DNA of 64,000 bases from Firmicutes bacterium HGW-Firmicutes-7 (GTDB taxonomy: Bacteria; Bacillota; Clostridia; Lachnospirales; Vallitaleaceae), in the NCBI GenBank assembly GCA_002841375.1, contig PGZO01000002.1:172198-236197 (forward strand). Reading direction: 5' to 3'. Both the position numbers and the translations under genes were made by a program. Position 1 is the first letter of the stretch, and each line of letters opens with the position of its first letter. This document shows, in pieces, positions 17,815 to 24,801 of the stretch. The notes beneath the pieces were generated by a model, which did no database searches, was not told the DNA's origin, and worked only from the letters and a program-made list of their open reading frames with translations.

Positions 17815-18587
17815 TAATTTACCTCCTTACTATATTGTGTTTGACCGTAATAGCAACAACCTATTGCACCGTTATATTCTGGATTATCAACTGTAATAAT
17901 TTCATCATAAAGGTCCTTTAGATATTGTTGCAAGGAAACATTATGTGCAACACCGCCAGCTAATATGAGATATTTGCTTCTAAATCTTGTTAATAATGGC
18001 TTTAATCTTTTATACAACGAATAATTTACACCTGCACACAGGAACTCTATCGACACACCTTCAGCAATTTTTCCAATAAGTTCTGATTCAGAAAACACGG
18101 CACAGGTTGCATTTAATTCTACAGGATTTTCATAATATAAGCTCATGTCATCTAAAGAGATTTCTAATACATTAGCCATATTCTCCAAATACCTGCCACA
18201 GGATGCCGCACATTTTTCGTTAAGCTCTAAATCTGTAATAATGCCTTTTTCTACCTTTATAACCTTAACATCCTGACCGCCAACATCAAGTAACACAAAA
18301 TCTTTAAGGTTTGATTGATATAATGCTCCATATGCATGCGCTTTTATTTCATTAATCGCAATAAAAGTATTTAAATCGGTGTTGTTTCTTCCATATCCTG
18401 TTGAGATTGCTACGTCAATTCCTTCAATTTCAAGCTTCTTTAAGTCAACAATAAGCTTTCCATCAAAGCTACAATAATCTCGATAAAAAGACATCGTACT
18501 TATCTTTTTCTTCTTAATTAGATTACCATCTTTCATAACAACAATTTTAACTGCTCTACTACCTAAGTCAATGCCAAGTACATTCAT
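17814..18587 (-). CDS. BcrAD/HgdC-family activator ATPase
   Basis: 257 residues, acetate/sugar-kinase (ASKHA) fold. The phosphate loop is NVLGIDLGSRAVKIVV, the second is LLDVGGQDVKVI, and LILAGGVAHN closes the nucleotide site. Two cysteines placed to bridge a [4Fe-4S] cluster at a dimer interface are in EKCAASCGRY and LNATCAVFSESE. Known relatives hydrolyse ATP to push a low-potential electron into a 2-hydroxyacyl-CoA dehydratase, benzoyl-CoA reductase or double-cubane-cluster protein. It starts directly after the HgdB-like stop with an AAAGGAG site. The position ahead of queD under a preQ1 riboswitch is unexpected. Confidence 0.88.
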   Translation of the reverse strand: MNVLGIDLGSRAVKIVVMKDGNLIKKKKISTMSFYRDYCSFDGKLIVDLKKLEIEGIDVAISTGYGRNNTDLNTFIAINEIKAHAYGALYQSNLKDFVLLDVGGQDVKVIKVEKGIITDLELNEKCAASCGRYLENMANVLEISLDDMSLYYENPVELNATCAVFSESELIGKIAEGVSIEFLCAGVNYSLYKRLKPLLTRFRSKYLILAGGVAHNVSLQQYLKDLYDEIITVDNPEYNGAIGCCYYGQTQYSKEVN

Positions 18588-19586
18588 TTAATGTGCTCCT
18601 TTCAAATCTGAAAGCATATCTAAATAAGCTTCGAGTCTAAGCTTTGTTCGAGCATCTAGCGTATTTTGCTGATCGCCTTCAATATTTAAAATTGGCAAAT
18701 CTATAGTTGCTTTGATAATAATATCGTCAATTGCTCTATGACAAAAAGCCTGGGTATAATGAATTAAACCATCTAACTTCCGCTCTTTTATCTGTTTTTT
18801 TATTTCCTTAATTCTAAACGCACTATCATAAGGATATGTATAATCATGGTATTGTTCAAATATATCTTTTGCCTTTGCAGCTCTTGGAAAAGAAAACTCT
18901 CGTTGCACTTCATTATAAAGGATACTCGCATCAAATTGCTCTACAAAGGAATATAAATCTGCAGTCATTGGGGGTACACCTATATAACCTAATCTTAATT
19001 TTTTACCCATAGGTTTTCTTAAGCTTGCTTCTGCAATAGCTGTGTTCAGCCCTTTTGCATATTCGTTTGCATTTCCTTCAAAATCGCTACAATTCACTAA
19101 ATATAAGTGGTTTTCAAAGCCAGATACCTTAAGTTCTTCATAGGTGAGCCGATCCAATTCATGTGCTAATGCTCTTACTTGATTAAATTCAGTTCTATTT
19201 TTTTCAACCTCAACCATATCTACGTTTAATAAGTTCATCAGCTTTCGAAGTTCAATTTCTAAGTCTTCCTTCGTATGACTCTGAGGGTAGGAAAAGTCAT
19301 AAACTTTAATCCCTTTATATGTCAACAAATCAGCAAGGGCCTTGGTGTTAGAACAATCTCCACCAATCACACCGACAATTTCATTAATATTATTAGCTAT
19401 ACATACGCCATAAAGACCTTTAATCCAAGCACATATGCTCTTAGGAAACCCATCTCGTTCTGCTAATTCAATATATTTCAAGTAATCTTTTGAGGTAACA
19501 AAAATATTATTTAAGTCCACTGGTGTATATCCTGCAGCCACAAATATCTCAATTGGAACCGTTGTTGTTAAACCTATTTTTTTCAT
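18588..19586 (-). CDS. HgdB / double-cubane-type 2-hydroxyacyl-CoA dehydratase family protein
   Basis: 332 residues from the ATG at 19586, five bases behind AGGTGG. It resembles one subunit of the 2-hydroxyglutaryl-CoA dehydratase / benzoyl-CoA reductase family: TVPIEIFVAAGYTPVDLNN at the start, cysteines in KSICAWIKGLYG, GVCIA and GGDCSN, and a later YTQAFCHRAID. Only one such subunit is present, together with the activator, which matches the homodimeric double-cubane-cluster arrangement better than the heterodimeric acyl-CoA dehydratases. No CoA-ester pathway genes are near. First structural gene behind the preQ1-type leader; substrate unknown. Confidence 0.82.
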   Translation of the reverse strand: MKKIGLTTTVPIEIFVAAGYTPVDLNNIFVTSKDYLKYIELAERDGFPKSICAWIKGLYGVCIANNINEIVGVIGGDCSNTKALADLLTYKGIKVYDFSYPQSHTKEDLEIELRKLMNLLNVDMVEVEKNRTEFNQVRALAHELDRLTYEELKVSGFENHLYLVNCSDFEGNANEYAKGLNTAIAEASLRKPMGKKLRLGYIGVPPMTADLYSFVEQFDASILYNEVQREFSFPRAAKAKDIFEQYHDYTYPYDSAFRIKEIKKQIKERKLDGLIHYTQAFCHRAIDDIIIKATIDLPILNIEGDQQNTLDARTKLRLEAYLDMLSDLKGAH

Positions 19587-19675
19587 CTTTTCCACCTTTT
19601 TAACTGATATGCAGGTCTCTTTGTCAAAGAAAATCGGCTACACTGAGTTAAATTCCTCATTACACATCTGCCGCT

Positions 19676-19697
19676 TTTCCAATTGCTTATGCAGAAC
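19676..19697. repeat. Short intergenic repeat, copy 2
   Basis: Matches 7596-7617 over 22 bases with two mismatches (core AATTGCTTATGCAGAAC). It lies in the leader between the riboswitch terminator and the first structural gene of the queuosine operon. No coding potential is convincing here: a 52-codon frame spans it but has no ribosome site. Confidence 0.35.
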
Positions 19698-19795
19698 TTT
19701 CCTGCGAAATTAAACTTGAACTGTGAAGTCGAAACTTTCATGGTTCATTTCATTCTAGTTGGCGAATATATTTCATGAAAGATTTCCTAATAAAC

Positions 19796-19819
19796 AAAAA
19801 AAGGACCTACTAGGTCCTT
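19796..19819 (-). terminator. Riboswitch-controlled terminator of the queuosine/folate operon
   Basis: AAGGACCTAG folded onto TAGGTCCTT, followed by seven T on the minus strand, about 30 bases beyond the aptamer. The upstream CTAGGACTTCAACC segment can instead pair with GAAGGACCTAG, giving a competing antiterminator. Because CTAGG also belongs to the aptamer pseudoknot, ligand binding should favour the terminator. Confidence 0.8.
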
Positions 19820-19849
19820 CAAAAAAACCTTAATGATTAAGGTTGAAGT

Positions 19850-19888
19850 CCTAGTTTTGTTTATTGACAGGATGGTTACGAACTGTCA
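19850..19888 (-). promoter_or_regulatory. PreQ1-I riboswitch aptamer
   Basis: On the minus strand a 5-6 bp stem (TGACAG with CTGTCA) encloses a loop containing TAACC. It is followed by an A-rich tail AATAAACAAAACTAGG. This is the class I preQ1 layout: one small hairpin, an A-rich segment packing into the groove, and a terminal GG pairing with CC in the loop as a pseudoknot. It closely follows the well-known Thermoanaerobacter aptamer in the tail. A terminator follows, and queD, queE and queC lie downstream. Confidence 0.82.
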
Positions 19889-19936
19889 TATTTATTTTTT
19901 GAAAGCACTTAGAAAGTACTTAATAAAACCAAACCT

Positions 19937-19965
19937 AGTATAGCATAGTGTTAAGTTAGCGTCAA
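19937..19965 (-). promoter_or_regulatory. Promoter of the queuosine/folate operon
   Basis: TTGACG and TATACT separated by exactly 17 bases on the minus strand, about 50 bases before the aptamer. This is a near-consensus housekeeping sigma promoter. Confidence 0.8.
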
Positions 19966-19977
19966 CGTTGTTTGGCA

Positions 19978-20345
19978 ATAAAAAACCCATCAAAGAAATA
20001 AAAGATATCTCTTTTGATGGGTTAAGATTTTACGGTGAAATCATAAAAACAATAATCTTTGGGCGTTTGAATAATGTTAATACTAATAATCTTATTCACC
20101 GTATTGACTTGCATTCTCTTTATTTAATTTACATATTAATTAATCTCTTGCATAATGACAAAACGTATCATCATCTTTCTTTTTCTACTTTTATTAATAA
20201 ACTTTAGAAAAAGAGACTTTCCCCACTCATCTTTTACACTTTAGTTTGGCTCATTTCTCTTAAATCTAATAACAGAACCCCGATCAATCCATTATCTCTC
20301 TAATTGACAAAATACTAACTGTAAAATGCATTTTACGTCATAATT
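19978..20345 (-). ncRNA. Possible small transcript between the AgrC-like gene and the queuosine operon
   Basis: On the minus strand a plausible promoter (TTGTTT, 16 bases, TAAAAT, near 20345-20372) is followed by a perfect 16-base palindrome GTAAAATGCATTTTAC at 20321-20336. At the far end stands a terminator-like stem AACCCATCAAA/TTTGATGGGTT followed by TTTTTTATT (19978-20023). Between them there is no convincing gene; a 30-codon frame beginning MQVNTVNK has only a weak ribosome site. It could be a small RNA, or encode a short peptide. Confidence 0.35.
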
Positions 20346-20432
20346 TTACCACATTATGCAAAAAAAACAATACTAAATGGATGAAACGGGCTTATATCCG
20401 TCTCAAAACTTCCCTGGTGCTTTGTATTCAAT

Positions 20433-21695
20433 TTATTTTGGCAAAATAACCTTAAATGCAATGAAATTATCTTCAATTCCTGTGTTAGATACTTGTACTT
20501 CACCTTGATTTTTATCAATGATTTGTCGAAGTTTGTATAATCCCAAACCTCGTCCTTGCTTATTTTTTGTCGAATACCCTTTTTTGAACATTTCATTTAT
20601 TTGTTCCACCGTCAAGTAAGGGTATCTATTAAGTACTTCAAAAACACACTTGTTGTTTTCTTTTTTTATGCTAATTACTATAGCATTATTTTCAACTCCG
20701 GTTTCAAAAGCATTATCAATTAATATGCTTAAAATTTCAATTAATTCATAATCCTTAAGACTTGTTTTAATATCATAATAGTCAATGACAATATTAAGTT
20801 CAATATTATTATTGCATGCCCATTTCCTTTTACTATAAAGGAACCCTGCTACTACTTTGTTATTCAGTTTTATAAGGTTGCTATTTCTAAAATCTTCTTC
20901 AATCTCATCTATATATGCTTCAACTCTACCAATCGTATCAAGGGAATTCTTATTCATTTCAATCATTAATTTAATTGCTAATAAATGATTATCAAAATCA
21001 TGATGTTTCACTCGAAGTTCATCAACTAATTCATCAACGATTGGGTTATATTGTTCATATATTCTAACCTGCTCTTCAGCATTAATATTTTTTAGACCGT
21101 TTTTAAGAAAAATCATGGTAATAATCAATAGCAGCATTGCAAGAACTATAATGAGAACAAAGTTCTCAACAATCCCTTCAAAATCAAAGCTCCAATACAT
21201 TATAATCATTGCTATTACGATAATAATGTTAATGCATAATATTTTAAAAATTTGATTTTTATTCTCAATATAATTATACAGTATATTTATTGGCACAAAT
21301 TTCACTAATATTATTGTTAATATTATTGATATATTTTGAACAATAAGTCCAGTTTTAAAAGTATAATCTATTCCACCGTTCATTAAGAAAAGGGGCACAA
21401 GTACACATGTTTGAATCATCATTATAATAATTAACCCAATTGTATATAAAAAAAATGATTGTTCAAGCTTCTTATATACTACCCATAGCCACAAAATCTG
21501 AAATACACCCCCGAATATAAAAGTAAATTGGCCACCTGCGAATCTTGAGCCACCTACAACTATAAAAACACCAACAAATAATAGCAAAACATGCCAAAAT
21601 TTCAATATTCCTTTGTTAGTACGCAGTTTACTAATGATCATAAAAAACTGCATGATATCAAACATGGTCATTATTACAGATTCCATAAAGCTCAT
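20433..21695 (-). CDS. AgrC-like GHKL sensor histidine kinase
   Basis: 420 residues. Six or so hydrophobic segments fill residues 1-205, the sensor part. The phosphoacceptor region is VKHHDFDNHLLAIKLMIEM near residue 230. The ATPase has an N box ILIDNAFETGVE and a G box GRGLGLYKLRQIID, typical of GHKL kinases of the AgrC/ComD type that sense peptides. The ATG at 21695 overlaps the regulator's stop (ATGA) and has GGGGAG five bases upstream. No AgrB peptidase or clear peptide precursor is adjacent, so the signal is unknown. Confidence 0.88.
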   Translation of the reverse strand: MSFMESVIMTMFDIMQFFMIISKLRTNKGILKFWHVLLLFVGVFIVVGGSRFAGGQFTFIFGGVFQILWLWVVYKKLEQSFFLYTIGLIIIMMIQTCVLVPLFLMNGGIDYTFKTGLIVQNISIILTIILVKFVPINILYNYIENKNQIFKILCINIIIVIAMIIMYWSFDFEGIVENFVLIIVLAMLLLIITMIFLKNGLKNINAEEQVRIYEQYNPIVDELVDELRVKHHDFDNHLLAIKLMIEMNKNSLDTIGRVEAYIDEIEEDFRNSNLIKLNNKVVAGFLYSKRKWACNNNIELNIVIDYYDIKTSLKDYELIEILSILIDNAFETGVENNAIVISIKKENNKCVFEVLNRYPYLTVEQINEMFKKGYSTKNKQGRGLGLYKLRQIIDKNQGEVQVSNTGIEDNFIAFKVILPK

Positions 21696-22399
21696 AGCCA
21701 CTCCCCTTTCAGGGCTTTCCGATAGTTTTCCCCAAAAGGTATTTCACCAAAATTATCAGTCAAATAGATCATGTCACGAACCTTATCAACCTTATATATA
21801 TAGCTTTCATTTACAATGAAGCCTTTATGGCATCTTATGAATTTATCACTTAGTTCCTTTTCTATGGTTATCAAAGTATATGTAGAAATAGTAATTTTTT
21901 CTTTCGTAGTAACCAGTATAAGTTTTCGATTACCGCTCTCAATATAAACAATATCTTTTTGTGGAATTGAAATACTAAACCCCTTTTGTTTTAATACCAA
22001 ATTGGGTTGATCATCATAACTGTTGTTCATTCCATGCTTAATAATCGTAGTAATTGTTTGCTTAACTCTCTCCACTTGAAAAGGTTTAATGATATAATCA
22101 TAGCAATGAATTTCTAAAAAAGCATTTAATTGATGTGTCGGAATTGAAGTAATGAATACAATCGGTGTCATTGTATAATGCGCAATGTTTCGAATTTCTT
22201 GCGCTAAATCAACTCCAGAATAGTCTTTAAGTTGAATATCTAAAATAAACATTCCAATTTTATCATTTTTCGCCATGGAAAGCGCTTTTTCAGCATATCC
22301 AGTTGTAATTACGACAATTGATTGATCAATGCTAAGTACAATTTCCTTTAAACTAGCACATACAGATGAATTGTCTTCTACAATCATTATTTTTTTCAT
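21692..22399 (-). CDS. LytTR-family response regulator (AgrA-like)
   Basis: 235 residues. Receiver domain at 1-120: VEDNSS acidic pocket, phospho-aspartate in FILDIQLKDYSG and lysine in YIIKPF. The LytTR DNA-binding domain fills 135-235 with IVYIESGNRKLILV and KFIRCHKGFIVNESYI. Such regulators bind paired direct repeats upstream of target genes. It is the first gene of the two-gene unit with its cognate kinase. An ACAGTTAGT stretch near 20318 on the minus strand resembles a half-site, which is only suggestive. Confidence 0.92.
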   Translation of the reverse strand: MKKIMIVEDNSSVCASLKEIVLSIDQSIVVITTGYAEKALSMAKNDKIGMFILDIQLKDYSGVDLAQEIRNIAHYTMTPIVFITSIPTHQLNAFLEIHCYDYIIKPFQVERVKQTITTIIKHGMNNSYDDQPNLVLKQKGFSISIPQKDIVYIESGNRKLILVTTKEKITISTYTLITIEKELSDKFIRCHKGFIVNESYIYKVDKVRDMIYLTDNFGEIPFGENYRKALKGEWL

Positions 22400-22479
22400 A
22401 TTTTTTGCCCCTGTAATCCATGATCAAATGTATTTTAACTGACAGATTATATTAAAATTCGACTATTTTTAGTTTGCAA

Positions 22480-23586
22480 TTATGTTATTGAGAACTCTTT
22501 TTCCATAATTTCCTCTAACAATCTTGATAAAATAAGAATTTCATTATCACATTGATCGTAAGCCTCTTTCGTCGTATCCTTTTCTAATTCTAATGCAGTT
22601 TTCAGCATTCTTCTTGCTTTTTTCGACGTAAAATAATCAATATGGTCTATTATAAAGTCGCCACCTTCAATATTGTTCCGTAATAACAGCTTATTATAAT
22701 CATAAAGGAGTGCGGTAATACTCCTAGAGATACGTTCATATCTTGCTTCATTTCTTGAATTACTTTGGTAATTTTCCCACCTTATCTGCAGCATCTCACT
22801 ACTATTCACTTTGAATTTTTTATATTCATAATCAAGAAATTGTTGAATATTTACATATTTAATTTTAGTTTTATTCGTGAGCTCAACTTCTCTTTTTTGT
22901 AACTTTTGATTTTTAGTTAACTCGTGAAGCAAATATCTTCTAGTAACAAAAATCCATAGGGAGAGAAACCCTACCAACACAATAATAACCAATGCTGGAA
23001 GAAAGACATCAAACCCATACACAAAAAACATAGTAGCTAGTATCAGTGTAGCAATAGTGGACGACAATAATGTAATGATTAACAATACTTTTGTAAAGGT
23101 CAGTGCCATATGTGCTCTATTATTACGATAGGCAATATCAGCTTTTTCTCCTTCTAAATGATATAAATCATTTTTAATAATGCTTAATTTTTTTTCATGC
23201 TCTTCCATTTGAATAATGGCATTTGAAATCTCATCCTTATATTTTTCTAGATAATTCGTTGCAGTATTTTGATTTTTTAACGTTTTTTGAAAGGTTTCTT
23301 TTTCTAACACTGTTTCAGAGTAAATCACTGATAAGTTCTCAAGCTCCTTTAATTCTTCCTTAGGTAAATCCTCTATTTTTTGAACTAAAGTAAGCTGATT
23401 AATTATTTCTTCATACTTTGGTTTCAAATGTTGCTGTCTTTGGATTGAATCTTGCACCTTTGCCCTAATGTTTTCCTCTACTTCTTTTGAAGTAAACATA
23501 TTGTCTAAATCAATACCCTGTAATACTTCAACTTCTACTCTAGTTCTTTTTTTTAAAGACTTTTTTATTCTATCTAAAAACTTCAT
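22480..23586 (-). CDS. Two-TM coiled-coil protein, last gene of the Hsp70 operon
   Basis: 368 residues from the ATG at 23586, six bases behind AGAGGTG. Not recognised. Residues 1-165 are highly charged and predicted coiled coil. Two adjacent membrane helices lie at about 165-190 and 195-215 (LLIITLLSSTIATLILATMF and VFLPALVIIVLVGFLSLWIF). A second charged helical region fills 220-368. It has no signal peptide, so both ends probably face the cytoplasm with a membrane hairpin between. As the only membrane protein of the operon it is the natural candidate for anchoring the chaperone complex. Confidence 0.75.
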   Translation of the reverse strand: MKFLDRIKKSLKKRTRVEVEVLQGIDLDNMFTSKEVEENIRAKVQDSIQRQQHLKPKYEEIINQLTLVQKIEDLPKEELKELENLSVIYSETVLEKETFQKTLKNQNTATNYLEKYKDEISNAIIQMEEHEKKLSIIKNDLYHLEGEKADIAYRNNRAHMALTFTKVLLIITLLSSTIATLILATMFFVYGFDVFLPALVIIVLVGFLSLWIFVTRRYLLHELTKNQKLQKREVELTNKTKIKYVNIQQFLDYEYKKFKVNSSEMLQIRWENYQSNSRNEARYERISRSITALLYDYNKLLLRNNIEGGDFIIDHIDYFTSKKARRMLKTALELEKDTTKEAYDQCDNEILILSRLLEEIMEKEFSIT

Positions 23587-23608
23587 AATAACACCTCTTC
23601 TTATGCAA

Positions 23609-24766
23609 TCATTCTGCAAATCTTTGCCTAACATCATCCTTCCATAACTTGATTAACTCATCAATTTTAGCTTCATAATCTAATCTATTGCCAGCCCTCT
23701 TTGCGATCAAAGCCATTTCATAAAGTATTTCATCTTGAAGTGCTTCATTTCTAGCAGCTTGCGTAATGGCTCCAATAGCTTTAATAATCTGTCTGTTTTG
23801 TCTATATAACTTAGCCAGTTGTAAATATAGCTTTGTATTATCCTCGCAATGAATAACTGCGCTTTCAAGTACCTCAATCGCTTCTGTTTTTTTATTTAAT
23901 CTTAAATACCACTTTGATTTTAGCATAAAGTAGTCTTCTTGTCTTCTTTCTTGAAGGTCAACGATTTCTTCCAAAATTGGATTTGAAGGATTTATTTCAA
24001 TAGTCATTTCAATTATTTTAATAAGAATATCGTCCCGATTATCTAGCTTATACGCATTCGAAAATGCATCTAACGCTTTATTAAAATCATTCTTCATTTG
24101 ATAGATCAAACCTCTCTCAAATAATAGATCTGCATTAAAATTATTTTTCAAGAGCCTTCTTATCTTCTCAAGAGCAAGTTCTTCTCTATTTGTCATTTTT
24201 AACAGCTTAATGATATTCAAATGAATCTCAATTTTATCGCAGGCCTCTAATGCGCTAATTAAACATTCTTCTGCTTCTTGGAAAAAGTGTAACTGCAAAT
24301 AAGTAACCCCCATGTTATGTTCGACAATTGGATCAAACTCATGCACTTGCGCTTGCTTATATAGCTCTAAGGCTTTCACATATTTCTTATGTCGAAAAGC
24401 ATCATCACCTCTAAGCTTAAATCGTAGATAAAGTGGTTTTTCTTCCCATTCTTTCATTTCCTTTTCAAGTATTCTCAATTCTTCATCCTTGAAAAAACCA
24501 GACAGTTCGAGCAGCTTAAGAAGCTTAAAAGAATTTATGTTATTTAATTTTAATGCTTGGTTTATTTCAGTTTGTAAATTATCATGTATTAACACCTCAG
24601 AGATAAAACGAAAAAATTCAGCCGTTCCAAACACTTCACAAGCTTCTAGCCAATGATTATAGCAATAATAAACGAAGCCTTCAAATGAATATATCTTTTG
24701 AGACGTTTCTTTAAAAAATAATGGTTGGATGACTTTCTTTGATGAAATACTTTTATAAACCTTCAA
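23609..24766 (-). CDS. TPR-repeat protein of the Hsp70 operon
   Basis: 385 residues with TTG start, seven bases behind GAGGG. From residue 115 on there are about seven TPR units, for example GDDAFRHKKYVKALELYKQA, HNMGVTYLQLHFFQEAEECL and FERGLIYQMKNDFNKALDAF. The first 110 residues are helical and unrecognised. TPR superhelices bind peptides, and in eukaryotes TPR co-chaperones dock on Hsp70 C-termini. Whether this one does so is inference from operon position. No signal peptide; cytoplasmic. Confidence 0.85.
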   Translation of the reverse strand: MKVYKSISSKKVIQPLFFKETSQKIYSFEGFVYYCYNHWLEACEVFGTAEFFRFISEVLIHDNLQTEINQALKLNNINSFKLLKLLELSGFFKDEELRILEKEMKEWEEKPLYLRFKLRGDDAFRHKKYVKALELYKQAQVHEFDPIVEHNMGVTYLQLHFFQEAEECLISALEACDKIEIHLNIIKLLKMTNREELALEKIRRLLKNNFNADLLFERGLIYQMKNDFNKALDAFSNAYKLDNRDDILIKIIEMTIEINPSNPILEEIVDLQERRQEDYFMLKSKWYLRLNKKTEAIEVLESAVIHCEDNTKLYLQLAKLYRQNRQIIKAIGAITQAARNEALQDEILYEMALIAKRAGNRLDYEAKIDELIKLWKDDVRQRFAE

Positions 24767-24801
24767 ATGAAATCCCTCACTTTATATTTACATAATTGAT
24801 G

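Noticed and set aside
19600..19760. Frame of 52 codons in the leader of the queuosine operon
   Set aside because: No ribosome site precedes its ATG, and the sequence overlaps a short intergenic repeat; best left as untranslated leader.
19968..20207. Plus-strand frame of 79 codons next to the queuosine operon promoter
   Set aside because: It starts at TTG without a ribosome site, overlaps the operon's promoter region and a terminator stem, and has the composition of random AT-rich DNA.
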